Position numbers and translations under genes: made by a program
Assembly: GCA_964487545.1 (NCBI GenBank)
Contig: CAZARI010000002.1
Coordinates: forward strand, 62,001 to 126,000
Length of the DNA stretch: 64,000 nt
Source of the DNA: SKUL01 sp964487545
GTDB lineage: Bacteria; Bacteroidota; Bacteroidia; Flavobacteriales_D; SKUL01
Direction: 5' to 3'
The notes under the pieces: model-generated
Told to the model about the DNA's origin: nothing
Databases searched by the model: none
The model's input: only the letters and a program-made list of their open reading frames with translations
Shown here: positions 1 through 8,931 of the stretch, piece after piece
Position numbering within the stretch: the stretch's first letter is position 1
Layout of the letters: each line of letters starts with the position of its first letter

Positions 1-459
1 CGCCCCATATTGACCTTTTTGGTTTTTGATCCATTCCGGTTTATAAATCTGCAGTCCTTTTGCAGTGGCAATGTTGCGGGCGTTATCATCAGGTTCAACT
101 CCAATTGTATTAAATCCATTTTGCTTGGCAAAAAGTAGAAAGTCGCCCGTGCCGCTACCAAAGTCTAATAGATCTTTATTCGGTGTGCATCGTATAATCA
201 GGTTGAGCTTTTGTCTAAGAGTGATTTTCTTCACTTGTTGATAGGCGAAGTTGACCAAACCTTTTGTTGAATCATTGTGCGAAACATATTTGTCCGACTG
301 GTAATAATGGAAAACTTCTGAGGGTTTGGGTTGGGGTGAGGTAATACCTGTTTTACATATACCACACATGGCAACGTTAAATAGCTCCCCAGTTAGAAAG
401 TGATCTTTTGAGTATAAAGAGGTGTGAATGTCTTTACCTCCACACAAAGGACAGTGCAT
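1..459 (-). CDS. Class I SAM-dependent methyltransferase with N-terminal zinc ribbon (3' part outside window)
   Basis: I translated this from the minus strand; the frame runs open from an ATG at 459 to the window edge, so only the first 153 residues are visible. Four cysteines (C3, C6, C32, C35) form two CxxC pairs, a zinc-ribbon-like N-terminus. The SAM-binding motif I reads LLDFGSGTGDF at about residues 97-107 and an acidic motif II (GVEP) follows at about 120-123. This combination is common in sugar-, lipid- or small-molecule-modifying C-methyltransferases and in uncharacterised Bacteroidota methyltransferases found next to mnmG. The substrate cannot be read from the sequence. It lies 79 bp downstream of mnmG in the same direction, with two parS-like sites in the gap, and may be cotranscribed with it. 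The methyltransferase fold is sure; the role is unknown. Confidence 0.85.
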   Translation of the reverse strand, partial: MHCPLCGGKDIHTSLYSKDHFLTGELFNVAMCGICKTGITSPQPKPSEVFHYYQSDKYVSHNDSTKGLVNFAYQQVKKITLRQKLNLIIRCTPNKDLLDFGSGTGDFLLFAKQNGFNTIGVEPDDNARNIATAKGLQIYKPEWIKNQKGQYGA

Positions 460-473
460 TTTTTTTACCTTGA

Positions 474-489
474 TGTTCCACGTGAAACA
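474..489. other. parS: parS-like ParB-binding site 1
   Basis: The 16-mer TGTTCCACGTGAAACA differs from the near-universal parS palindrome TGTTTCACGTGAAACA only at position 5, a position known to vary (TGTTNCACGTGAAACA in Bacillus). It is intergenic, between mnmG and the methyltransferase, and has a second copy 49 bp away centre to centre. parS is where ParB loads to spread on origin-proximal DNA. No parA or parB gene lies in this window. Confidence 0.85.
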
Positions 490-522
490 ATTTTTAAAAT
501 GGGATAGAATGGGGTAAATAAT

Positions 523-538
523 GGTTCCACGTGAAACA
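523..538. other. parS: parS-like ParB-binding site 2
   Basis: GGTTCCACGTGAAACA has the same core as site 1 and one further change at the outermost base. It ends directly against the mnmG stop codon (TAA on the minus strand at 539-541). Two near-perfect copies of a 16-bp palindrome in 79 bp of intergenic DNA are not expected by chance. Confidence 0.8.
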
Positions 539-2410
539 TTAGCGCCCTACATAAACCATAAGAACGGAAATATCGGCTGCAGAAACACCACTTATTCGCG
601 AGGCTTGACCAATAGTGCCTGGTTTAATTTGGCTTAATTTCTCACGGGCCTCAGCAGAAAGTGAAGTGAGTTTTTTGTAGTCAAAATCAGCGTGGAGCCG
701 GATGTTTTCAAGACGTCGAAATTTATCAGCCATTTCGTTCTCCTTAGAAATATAGCCATCGTATTTCATTAGAATTTCTGCTTGCATCAACGCGTCAGGT
801 TGGGGGTTCTGAGCTGCCAAATACTGTTGCAGGGCGCGAGACCCAAGAATCATTTCCTCCATTCCAATCCCTGGGCGACTGATGATGTTGTTGAGCTTAA
901 TTTTTTGCTTTAACAAACTGGACTGGGCCGCATCGAGAATCGGGTTTATGTTTTCGACTTCGCAACTGGTTTCCTTAAAGAATGAAATCAGCGAATTATA
1001 CGCCGTTCTCTTTTGCTCTACTGCGCGAAGCCGTTCATCTGAAGCCAATCCTAAAGCATGCGACTTAGGGGTCAGTCTTTCGTCGGCATTGTCTTGTCGG
1101 AGCATGATTCGATACTCTGCACGTGAGGTAAACATTCGATAGGGCTCGTCTGTGCCTTTAGTGATCAGATCATCTATTAGAACACCGATATATGATTCCG
1201 ACCTGCTCAATACCAGCGGCACCTCGCCTTTTAGCTTGAGATGGGCATTAATTCCTGCCATCAATCCCTGACAAGCGGCCTCTTCATAACCGGTGGTTCC
1301 GTTAATCTGTCCGGCAAGAAATAACCCCTCAATGAGTTTAGTTTCGAGCGAATGATAGAGTTGGGTAGGTGGAAAAAAGTCATACTCGATGGCATAGCCC
1401 GGCCGGAACATTTTTGCTTGTTCAAACCCCGGAATTTTTCGCATCGCTGCGAGTTGGACATCCTCTGGTAAGCTTGTCGAAAATCCATTGACATAAATTT
1501 CAATGGTGTTCCACCCTTCGGGTTCTACAAAAATCTGGTGTCGGTTTCTTTCAGAAAATCGCTCGATTTTATCTTCAATAGACGGACAGTATCGGGGCCC
1601 CAAACCCTGAATTCTTCCGCTAAACATCGGCGATCTATCAAAGCCGGTGCGCAAAATATCATGTACTTCCGGATTGGTGTAGGTGATATAACAGCTCCGT
1701 TGATTTGTGACCGGAGTGGATGCTGACGAAAAGGAAAATTTCTGCGGATTTTCATCTCCAGGCTGTTCTTCCATTTTGGAATAGTTCAGCGAACGCCCAT
1801 CAACACGCGGAGGCGTTCCGGTTTTCATTCTTCCGCTTTGGAAACCGAGTTCGCGCAACTGTTCAGTAATTCCAATCGAAGCGCTTTCACCGGCGCGTCC
1901 TCCCCCAAATTGCTTTTCTCCAAGATGAATAACGCCATTCAGAAAAGTACCATTGGTGAGAATGACGGTGGGTGCGCTGATTTCAATTCCCATCGAAGTG
2001 CGCACACCGGTCACTTTATTGTTTTTTACCTGCAACCCGGTGACCATATCTTGCCAGAAATCTAGATTGGGGATGCTTTCTAGCTGCAGCCGCCATTCTT
2101 CTGAAAATCGCATGCGGTCGTTTTGCGTTCTTGGACTCCACATAGCCGGTCCTTTCGAGCGATTGAGCATTCGAAACTGAATGGTGCTTTTGTCGGAAAT
2201 AATGCCGGAATAGCCACCCAGGGCATCAATTTCGCGCACAATTTGCCCTTTGGCTATCCCTCCCATGGCTGGATTACAACTCATCTGACCCATCACGTTC
2301 ATGTTCATGGTGATGAGCAAAACCTTAGACCCCAGGTTGGCCGCGGCTGCCGCTGCTTCATTTCCTGCGTGGCCGGCGCCGACTACTATTACATCGTATT
2401 TGTTGTGCAT
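539..2410 (-). CDS. mnmG: tRNA uridine-5-carboxymethylaminomethylation enzyme MnmG (GidA)
   Basis: With MnmE, MnmG installs the carboxymethylaminomethyl group at C5 of the wobble uridine (U34) of certain tRNAs, using FAD and a folate-derived carbon. The protein is 623 aa, the usual full length. It shows the N-terminal FAD dinucleotide motif VVGAGHAGNEAA (about residues 9-20), the signature CNPAMGGIAKG with Cys45, and GPRYCPSIEDKI, which carries the second conserved cysteine. The C-terminal MnmE- and tRNA-binding region is intact. It sits 7 bp after ybeY on the same strand, so it is probably translated from the same mRNA. No partner mnmE is in the window. The flanking parS-like sites agree with the frequent origin-proximal position of gidA. 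Confidence 0.98.
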   Translation of the reverse strand: MHNKYDVIVVGAGHAGNEAAAAAANLGSKVLLITMNMNVMGQMSCNPAMGGIAKGQIVREIDALGGYSGIISDKSTIQFRMLNRSKGPAMWSPRTQNDRMRFSEEWRLQLESIPNLDFWQDMVTGLQVKNNKVTGVRTSMGIEISAPTVILTNGTFLNGVIHLGEKQFGGGRAGESASIGITEQLRELGFQSGRMKTGTPPRVDGRSLNYSKMEEQPGDENPQKFSFSSASTPVTNQRSCYITYTNPEVHDILRTGFDRSPMFSGRIQGLGPRYCPSIEDKIERFSERNRHQIFVEPEGWNTIEIYVNGFSTSLPEDVQLAAMRKIPGFEQAKMFRPGYAIEYDFFPPTQLYHSLETKLIEGLFLAGQINGTTGYEEAACQGLMAGINAHLKLKGEVPLVLSRSESYIGVLIDDLITKGTDEPYRMFTSRAEYRIMLRQDNADERLTPKSHALGLASDERLRAVEQKRTAYNSLISFFKETSCEVENINPILDAAQSSLLKQKIKLNNIISRPGIGMEEMILGSRALQQYLAAQNPQPDALMQAEILMKYDGYISKENEMADKFRRLENIRLHADFDYKKLTSLSAEAREKLSQIKPGTIGQASRISGVSAADISVLMVYVGR

Positions 2411-2417
2411 GAGGCAA

Positions 2418-2849
2418 TTAAAATTGCCGTAAAGATAGATAATATTCCTCGCGTGCTCTCATTTTTTGCTGTTCTTCCGGAGTTTGATCATCGTATCCTA
2501 ATAGGTGTAACAGCCCGTGAATCAGCAGTCTGTGGATTTCATCCGTTATGGAAACAGCGTATGTACGGGCATTTTCGCGCGCCCGATCTACGCTGATATA
2601 AACGTCAGAACGGATACCGTCATCTTCAAAATAGTCGAAGGTGATAATATCCGTGTAGGTGTCGTGACGAAGAAAACGTTTGTTGATCTGATGGAGATAC
2701 CGATCGCTACAGAAAATGTAATTGATTTCGCGTAGATTTTGCTGGTGATCAATTACAGCCTGAAACAACCATTTGCGGACGGCAGTTTTGTGAACGAGAC
2801 GATATTCTCGGTCTTCAGAGAAAAAATAGAAAGGAAGCTTCTTGTTCAC
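2418..2849 (-). CDS. ybeY: Endoribonuclease YbeY (16S rRNA maturation factor)
   Basis: YbeY is a zinc-dependent endoribonuclease that acts in 16S rRNA 3'-end maturation and ribosome quality control. The 143-aa protein has the usual size and carries the metal-site motif HGLLHLLGYDD, giving H111 and H115. The third ligand, normally histidine in the H-x3-H-x5-H motif, is Asp121 here. I recall this change from other Bacteroidota members, so it probably preserves metal binding. The gene lies between the GHKL ATPase gene (15-bp gap) and mnmG (7-bp gap), all on the minus strand, so it belongs to an operon with DUF4175, the ATPase and mnmG. Confidence 0.95.
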   Translation of the reverse strand: MNKKLPFYFFSEDREYRLVHKTAVRKWLFQAVIDHQQNLREINYIFCSDRYLHQINKRFLRHDTYTDIITFDYFEDDGIRSDVYISVDRARENARTYAVSITDEIHRLLIHGLLHLLGYDDQTPEEQQKMRAREEYYLSLRQF

Positions 2850-2864
2850 CGAAACAGTCGGAAA

Positions 2865-3308
2865 TTATATTCCAAACTGGAGTTCTACAATAGAACCATT
2901 CTCAAGAAACTCAATTCCGTCAGAAAGATGGTGCATCAGAAACACTCCGCGACCGTTAGGCTTTTCGATATTCTCGGGTGAAGTAGGATCCGGAACGTTT
3001 TCATAGTCGAAGCCTGGCCCCATATCGGTAATTCGGCAAACGAGCTGACCTTTTTTGGTTACAAACTCAACAATCACCTCTTTTTCAGGATCTTGTTTAT
3101 TGCCGTGTGTAATGGCGTTGTTTACGCCTTCGGTTATGGCAATGAGAACGTTTCCGTAGTGTTCTTCATTGATGTCGTGTTGGCTGCAGATTTCATCAAT
3201 GGCGTTTTCTATAACTGCTATATTTTCAACACGAGATGCGATGGCAATTCTTTTTGTGTCTGATTGCATTGTGGTGGCGTCAGTAGAGATCATAGGGTCA
3301 TCGGTCAA
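2865..3308 (-). CDS. Small GHKL-fold ATP-binding protein (anti-sigma factor/RsbW-like)
   Basis: This 147-aa protein is a stand-alone HATPase_c domain of the RsbW/SpoIIAB class. The N-box reads TEGVNNAITHGN with Glu60 and Asn64, and the G1 box reads DMGPGFD at about 95-101, followed by a glycine-rich NGRGVFLM lid. Relatives are protein-serine kinases that bind a sigma factor or an anti-anti-sigma partner, but no STAS-domain or sigma-factor gene is nearby. The reading frame overlaps the end of the DUF4175 gene by 11 bp, which suggests coupled translation; Met6 or Met14 could be the true start. The ATP-binding fold is clear. The anti-sigma role is family inference only. Confidence 0.85.
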   Translation of the reverse strand: MTDDPMISTDATTMQSDTKRIAIASRVENIAVIENAIDEICSQHDINEEHYGNVLIAITEGVNNAITHGNKQDPEKEVIVEFVTKKGQLVCRITDMGPGFDYENVPDPTSPENIEKPNGRGVFLMHHLSDGIEFLENGSIVELQFGI

Positions 3309-6300
3309 ATTTAATAAAATATTCGTTGACTTTATTTTTGTAATAAGGCTTTAACGACGGGGGCATTGTCTTTAAAAGTTCAATCTCCCGCTTTTTCCGC
3401 TGATTATACTCAAAAAACTCAGTAGGGTTACTTAAAGAATAATCTTGGGCTCTTTCGCTTTCTCGTCGCTCGTCTTGTTCGCGCTCCCTTTCAGCCCGCT
3501 CAGACTCCAATAAACGGGTCATAATATCTTGCTGTCGCTTTAATGTTTCCAGCTTAATGTCCTTGTTTACAATATCCTTTTCGACCTTCTCCATTTCTTC
3601 GGCCAATTTATTCAATTGGTTTCCCGATCCCGATCCGTCCTTATTTAATTCTTGTGCCAGCTTTTCCACTTCTCGTCGAATAGCAGCCTGTTCTGCGGCC
3701 ATTTTAGCCAGTTCTTTACTCATATTGCCCTGTTGACCACTTCCGCTCTTTCCTTTGTTCTTTCCAAGGGATTTTTCCATCTCTTCGATTTTTTTACCGA
3801 GCGCTTCCTGCATCTTTTTAATCGATGAAGGTGATGGTTTACTTCCGGAGCCACCGGGTTTTTGGCAATTGCCGGTGCCAGGCATTTTTGCGGCCATTTG
3901 CATCTGCATTTGCTGCAGCGCTTCGTCGAGTAGTAAGGCCAGATTGTTCAGCGAGGTCATTACATATTGCTGTCGACTTCTGGCTTGTGGCGTTTCACGT
4001 TCTGAAAGGTGATTAATGGCTTGCTCCATGTTTTGGTTGATGGCCGAAATTTCGCGATTCACAATGCTCTGGAGCTGCTCAACGCGTTTTGAAAGCGCAA
4101 ACAGACTGTCTTCGATGATTTTCGCATCGTCCATTACTTTTTTCTGCTCGTTGGTAATGCGGTTGTATTGGGGGGCGCGGCTATCGGTAACGCCGAGCTC
4201 TTCCATAAGTCTTTCCTGCTCAAAAGAAAGGTGGATAATGTTGTTGAGCAATTTTCGCAAGGCATCCATATCTTCTGCCGCGGCTTCATCTTGTGCTGCT
4301 GCCATTTGTGCCGCCATCTGATTGGCCATCTGTTTCATTTTGGTAGCGGCATCCTGCTGCGATTCAGACGCATTGCTCTTCTGATTTTTTTCGAGTTCGT
4401 CAGAGCTGTTTTGCATGTCCTCTTCTATCGAATCCTCCATCTCCTGCGTGTCGTCGAGATCCATCGGATTTTCAAGTTCTTCATTTTTCTTGTGCAAATC
4501 TTCTAGCTCTTCGCGAAGCTGCTCAAATTCTTCATTTAGCTCATCTTGTTTATCTTTTATCTCTTCGGAATCAGCGTCTTCACCTGCACTTTCTTTGGAA
4601 AGTTCTTCTTGTTTTTTGGCCAGCTCATCTAATTTTTCAATGGTTTCTTCGAGTTGCATTTCAAATTCTAATTGCTTGAACTGCTCCAGAGCGCGGTCCA
4701 GCTCTTTCTCGATATCCTTGCTGTCCCATTGCATTTTGTCGAGTTCCTGCTGAATTTTATCCTTGTCCAGCTCTTCCATTAGCTCTTGAAGCCGCTCATA
4801 CATCTCTTTCATTTCGGGCGTCATCAGCTCATCGAACAGTTGCTCCAGACGCTGCTGTTTTTCAAGCAGCTCCTCGTTCATTGGCTGGTACTCCTGCTGT
4901 TGTCGATTGAGCTGCTGATTCTGTTGTTTTAAACGCTCTACCCGATTTTGCATTTGCTGTTGTCTTTTCAACACCTCCTCGAGCTTCTTCTTGTCTTGCC
5001 AGGTCATTTCCTTTTTTTGAAGCAAATCTTCGCGAAGATTGTCCAGCTCTTCTTGCAAGGCACGCGCTTCCTTGATGCTTTCTTCAAGATCATCTTTAAT
5101 TTTGGTGTTGGTTTCAGCACGTTGTTCTGACAGCTCCTCTTTGGTAGGAGACTTAAAAGTTAAGGTTTGTGATCGGCTGGATTTAGCACCGTTAACGGCA
5201 TCGTTGTCCCACACCTCGAAATAATATTCAATCACTTCGCCCGCGGAAAGATGGAGTTCTGCTAAGTTCCAGTAGTGATAAAACTGTTGTTGGGTTTGGT
5301 TCGATACGAAGCCAAGGTTTTGTCGCACCAATTCCCGACTGCGAAGCGAGTCGGTGGTTTCGGTAAATCGGTAGTTGAATGTCAAACGTGAAAAGCCGTA
5401 ATCGTCTTTTAATAGCCCATTGAAATAGCGGGTTTTAGACGTGGTGCTATCAATTTTTTCTTCCACCTCAACAGAGGGATACGCATCGGGCACCACTTGA
5501 ATGCGGTAGGGAATGCTATCACGCAGCGGGACAAATTGGTTGGTGGCACGAATGGCATAGCGCTGATCTTGCATAGCTCGGGCAGAAAAATCGAAACTAT
5601 TGCCCCCGACGCGTTCCGGTCGATGCCATTGGTCGTTGATCCAAACCGAAAGGCTGTCCACATCTTTGGTGTTGAATCGCCACTTTATCTGCGTTCCCTG
5701 CGGAACGTTGATGTTGCCCATATTCTGGTGCCTTTCGGGCGCATAACCGGTGTATTCCGGATACTCAAGATCGACCTGAAAGTGGAGTAATACCGGAGCC
5801 GGAATAGCTTCTAGCTCGTATCGTTGCGAGTTGAATCCGCCGGCCTCAAATGCAAATGCAATGTTTTTCTGGATAGCGTTGAAGGTGTGGCGATAGCGAA
5901 ATTTTCCAGCGTTTTTCATTCGCATGGTCTGCCCATCAACCATGAGGTAAACATTTTCGGGAATCTGGTTTCCCTCTAACCGCAGCGTGAGTTCGAAGTC
6001 CTCATTGGTAGGCGATTGGAGCACCGTGTTTTCAACTACAAACCGAAAAGGGGCAACGGGTTCAAACGCCTCGCCGTAGCGAACAATCCGGGCGGTTGAG
6101 TCGGTGAGAATATTTGGCGCCGCCACCAAAAGCAACAGCAATACCACCAAAGGCGGCAAAGTGAATTTCAGGTACTTCTTGTTTTCACCAAAATCTACGG
6201 CATCTGTAAACGGAACTGGCTTTAGCTCGTTGATTTTCTGATCTATACTTGCCAGCAGCAGGTCTGATTTTGTTTCGCGGCTCTGGGTTTCGAGCTGCAG

Positions 6301-6648
6301 CACGTTGATCAGCTTGTCTTTAACATTTTCGAAGTGCTTGCCAATAATAGCCGAAGCTTGCTCGTGACTGATGGTTTTGCTGAGGCGTGTTAGCCGCGTG
6401 AGGGGCATCACAATGTAAATCACCGCTACCATCGTTGAGGCGGCAATCAGGCCGTAGAACAAAACCGTCCTGACGGTAGAGTTAAATTGACCGAAATACT
6501 CGAGAATGACGGCTGTGAGATAAAAAATGATGACCAACCCCAAGCTGTACAAAAACCCCTTGATGATTTGATTTTTGTAATACTTTCGGATAAAGGCATC
6601 TAGCTTTTCAATCAGCTCGTTGTATCGGTATGTAGCGTTTTTTGACAC
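3298..6648 (-). CDS. DUF4175 family membrane-anchored coiled-coil protein
   Basis: A 1116-aa protein with two hydrophobic segments near the N-terminus (about residues 30-50 and 60-82) and a third at about 163-182, so it is anchored in the inner membrane. Next come beta-rich, extracytoplasmic-looking domains (about 200-500), then a very long, highly charged coiled coil (about 520-780) rich in Glu, Gln, Lys and Leu, and a second alpha-helical Q/M/E-rich segment to the end. This architecture matches DUF4175 in Bacteroidota; its function is not known to me. It is the first gene of the minus-strand group that continues to mnmG. The start ATG at 6648 precedes a hydrophilic stretch and the first membrane helix, as expected. 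Confidence 0.8.
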   Translation of the reverse strand: MSKNATYRYNELIEKLDAFIRKYYKNQIIKGFLYSLGLVIIFYLTAVILEYFGQFNSTVRTVLFYGLIAASTMVAVIYIVMPLTRLTRLSKTISHEQASAIIGKHFENVKDKLINVLQLETQSRETKSDLLLASIDQKINELKPVPFTDAVDFGENKKYLKFTLPPLVVLLLLLVAAPNILTDSTARIVRYGEAFEPVAPFRFVVENTVLQSPTNEDFELTLRLEGNQIPENVYLMVDGQTMRMKNAGKFRYRHTFNAIQKNIAFAFEAGGFNSQRYELEAIPAPVLLHFQVDLEYPEYTGYAPERHQNMGNINVPQGTQIKWRFNTKDVDSLSVWINDQWHRPERVGGNSFDFSARAMQDQRYAIRATNQFVPLRDSIPYRIQVVPDAYPSVEVEEKIDSTTSKTRYFNGLLKDDYGFSRLTFNYRFTETTDSLRSRELVRQNLGFVSNQTQQQFYHYWNLAELHLSAGEVIEYYFEVWDNDAVNGAKSSRSQTLTFKSPTKEELSEQRAETNTKIKDDLEESIKEARALQEELDNLREDLLQKKEMTWQDKKKLEEVLKRQQQMQNRVERLKQQNQQLNRQQQEYQPMNEELLEKQQRLEQLFDELMTPEMKEMYERLQELMEELDKDKIQQELDKMQWDSKDIEKELDRALEQFKQLEFEMQLEETIEKLDELAKKQEELSKESAGEDADSEEIKDKQDELNEEFEQLREELEDLHKKNEELENPMDLDDTQEMEDSIEEDMQNSSDELEKNQKSNASESQQDAATKMKQMANQMAAQMAAAQDEAAAEDMDALRKLLNNIIHLSFEQERLMEELGVTDSRAPQYNRITNEQKKVMDDAKIIEDSLFALSKRVEQLQSIVNREISAINQNMEQAINHLSERETPQARSRQQYVMTSLNNLALLLDEALQQMQMQMAAKMPGTGNCQKPGGSGSKPSPSSIKKMQEALGKKIEEMEKSLGKNKGKSGSGQQGNMSKELAKMAAEQAAIRREVEKLAQELNKDGSGSGNQLNKLAEEMEKVEKDIVNKDIKLETLKRQQDIMTRLLESERAEREREQDERRESERAQDYSLSNPTEFFEYNQRKKREIELLKTMPPSLKPYYKNKVNEYFIKFDR

Positions 6649-6692
6649 AGTTTAGTTAACGACAAAAAGGATGAACTGTTTTATACTTCCCC

Positions 6693-6700
6693 CAAAGTTA
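6693..6700 (-). promoter_or_regulatory. -7 element upstream of the DUF4175-mnmG group
   Basis: On the minus strand this reads TAACTTTG, a full match to the Bacteroidota -7 consensus TAnnTTTG, 44 bp upstream of the DUF4175 ATG. No clear TTG lies at the -33 position, so only half of the promoter is supported. Confidence 0.5.
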
Positions 6701-6780
6701 AGCGAAAATTCAGATCCTGCGCTTCAGTAGTGCGCTTTAACACTCTTTGGGTGATGGCAATAGCGACGGGCCATAAAACA

Positions 6781-6815
6781 AACAAGGCGCTGGATGTGAA
6801 ACCAAGCGCCTTGTT
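6781..6815 (-). terminator. Rho-independent terminator of the T9SS cargo gene
   Basis: A perfect 11-bp inverted repeat (AACAAGGCGCT / AGCGCCTTGTT) with a 13-nt loop lies 20 bp beyond the stop of the gene ending at 6835. On the minus strand it is followed by TTGTTTTA, the expected U-rich tract. Confidence 0.85.
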
Positions 6816-6834
6816 ATAAGTCGGTCGTTTGGTT

Positions 6835-8820
6835 TTATCTGATCATTACCCGCAGACTAACCGGTTTTTTCCCGTCCGACAGCATCAGCAGATACTGTCC
6901 CGAGCTCAGCCCTGTAACGTCGAAATACTGGTAACTCAGCTGGTTAGCGTTGTGCGTTCCGAAGTGACGCACCATTCTACCGCTGAGATCGGTCAGAACC
7001 ACCTCAACATCGCTATTTAACGCGGAGGTTGATCTTAGGTTAAAGCCATCAACAGCCGGATTGGGGTACAGCGCAAAATGATTAGCGTTCAGTGTATGTT
7101 CTTCTACCGACACCGTTGAAATAAAAGTCGGAGTACTGATGGTGCATCCATAATCGGTGGTAACCACTACCCAATAGGTTCCGCCACTGGTGGGTTCAAA
7201 TATTGGTCCATCGGCTCCGGGAACAGGTACACCCCCTTTTACCCACATATAGCTGGCAAAGCCCTCGGGAACAGATAAGGTGCTGCCATCTGCTGAAACA
7301 GAAATTTCTACAGACGGACAGACGAGCATTGGTGTAGAAGTAATCGTGCAGCCAAAACCCGCTTCAACAACTAAGTAATACCACCCATAGTCGCTGACAA
7401 TCAAAAACGATTGTGTAGCTCCCAGTACGGGCTCATCCTGGAAGTACCATTGATACGATGAATAATTGCTCACGCTCGATATAATTCCATTTTGCGCATT
7501 GTAGGTGATCTCCACACTCGGACAAACAATGAAAACATCACTCGCCGACGAACAGCCAAATCCGTTTTGTGCAACAACGTGATATTCGCCGGGAGTGGTG
7601 GCCTGAATTTGAGAACCCGTTTCACCAGTAATCAATACGCCATTCAGATACCAGTTGTAGCTGATAATGGTTGAGTCCGCGACCACCGACAACCAGTTGG
7701 TGTTTTCATCAAACTCAAGAAGTGGTTTCGATGAAGGGAAAACGGTGATTATTTCACTATCGAAGAAGGTGTTGCCCACCTGGCTTGACACGGTGAGTGA
7801 GCCGGAAGTGCCGCCAGCACCGCTAAAGTTGATGGTTCCCTCACCGGTGATATTAAAAGAGAATGTTCCCAAATCGTCATTTGAAGAGACAGCATCTTCA
7901 TCCCAAATTTGAATGGTATAGGGTGGGTTGGCGGCAACGATACTTAATTCTGACCACGATGCCGCAAGAACGTCATCTACCACATTCGATTGAAACAACA
8001 GGTTACCTCCCGCATCTCGAATCTGAAAAAACAAATCAGGCAAAAGGCCAAAAAACCCATCGCAGGTAGGTTCTTCTATGTCGCCACACCAATTGTCATT
8101 TACAGAGTTAACCGAAACATGGGTGATTATATATTCCAGAAATTGGGTTTCGAGGGTGACTTCGTAAGTACCCGTATCACCATAAAATTGAGTTGGCGGA
8201 ACCTGCAGGTCGCTGGTTTGCCCGTTGCCAAAATCCCACAACCAGGAGGTGGGCGTTGGATCGGCGTTTAATAGTGCTTCGAAATTTACGAATAAAGAGT
8301 CGCAGCCGATGTTTACATCATAGGTGAAACTGGTGTTTTCGCCGGTTCCGGGCAGTACCGTCAGCTCAAGCTGAAAACTTTGGTTTTGGTTTACTTCAAT
8401 CCCAAAGGCTGGAACGTACACCGCAGCTACAAAGTTGATGTTGATATTATAGGTGCCTGGACTAAGCGGCGTTCCGCATATCCGCGCACAGCCATGTTCG
8501 CTGATGGCCGGCTGATAAATTCCTGTAGGTTCATTCATTTCTACATTCATCCCAAAAGGCAATCCGGTGGTTCCGATAATGGTGACTTGATTGAATACCA
8601 CATCCACTCCGTTTTCAACCTCAAAAAATTCATGAGGGGTGTAAAACGTAATGTCGGTTTCATAAAACTGGCCAGCGGAGGCATCGGGCAGCGAGCCTGG
8701 GCACATGGTAGGATACGCTGGTGACAATACACAACTGGTGTCAGGAATGCAGGTGTCGCATTGAGCATGAGCACTCAAAACACCGCCTAATAACATAACG
8801 AAAAGTAAAAATCTGTTCAT
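6835..8820 (-). CDS. T9SS-exported protein with PKD-like domains and type A sorting tail
   Basis: A 661-aa secreted protein. It begins with a signal peptide (MNRFLLFVMLLGGVLSAHAQ, cleavage before Cys21) followed by a cysteine-rich start. A PKD-like domain carries the diagnostic SWLWDFGNGQTSD at about residues 188-200. Three repeated units follow, each with the pattern Y-x-W-Y/V and a conserved GCT/GCS-I/S-T and C-P-S-V-E-I spacing (about 375-560), which are Ig/PKD-like modules. The C-terminus (about 580-661) is a type A sorting domain: FALYPNPAVDGF, a central DLSGRMV, and LSSGQYLLML near the end. The T9SS removes such tails and exports the protein to the surface or medium. There is no catalytic domain, so an adhesive or structural role is likely. 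A strong terminator follows the gene. Confidence 0.88.
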   Translation of the reverse strand: MNRFLLFVMLLGGVLSAHAQCDTCIPDTSCVLSPAYPTMCPGSLPDASAGQFYETDITFYTPHEFFEVENGVDVVFNQVTIIGTTGLPFGMNVEMNEPTGIYQPAISEHGCARICGTPLSPGTYNININFVAAVYVPAFGIEVNQNQSFQLELTVLPGTGENTSFTYDVNIGCDSLFVNFEALLNADPTPTSWLWDFGNGQTSDLQVPPTQFYGDTGTYEVTLETQFLEYIITHVSVNSVNDNWCGDIEEPTCDGFFGLLPDLFFQIRDAGGNLLFQSNVVDDVLAASWSELSIVAANPPYTIQIWDEDAVSSNDDLGTFSFNITGEGTINFSGAGGTSGSLTVSSQVGNTFFDSEIITVFPSSKPLLEFDENTNWLSVVADSTIISYNWYLNGVLITGETGSQIQATTPGEYHVVAQNGFGCSSASDVFIVCPSVEITYNAQNGIISSVSNYSSYQWYFQDEPVLGATQSFLIVSDYGWYYLVVEAGFGCTITSTPMLVCPSVEISVSADGSTLSVPEGFASYMWVKGGVPVPGADGPIFEPTSGGTYWVVVTTDYGCTISTPTFISTVSVEEHTLNANHFALYPNPAVDGFNLRSTSALNSDVEVVLTDLSGRMVRHFGTHNANQLSYQYFDVTGLSSGQYLLMLSDGKKPVSLRVMIR

Positions 8821-8907
8821 GGTTAATGATTTGGTTAGCGATGTAATATTAATGAATTCTTATGTAGAACAAGTAATCACTGTTAAATGATGCCGCGGTA
8901 ATTCCAC

Positions 8908-8915
8908 TATCTTTG
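8908..8915 (+). promoter_or_regulatory. -7 promoter element of gltX
   Basis: TATCTTTG fits TAnnTTTG exactly and lies 16 bp upstream of the gltX ATG, giving a very short leader. No good TTG is seen 19-21 bp further upstream. Confidence 0.6.
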
Positions 8916-8931
8916 CGCAAAATTTCAGTAA

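Noticed and set aside
4415..4753. Serine-rich plus-strand frames opposite the DUF4175 coiled coil
   Set aside because: Ser/Phe-rich translations are the expected mirror of Glu/Lys/Gln-rich codons; no independent evidence.
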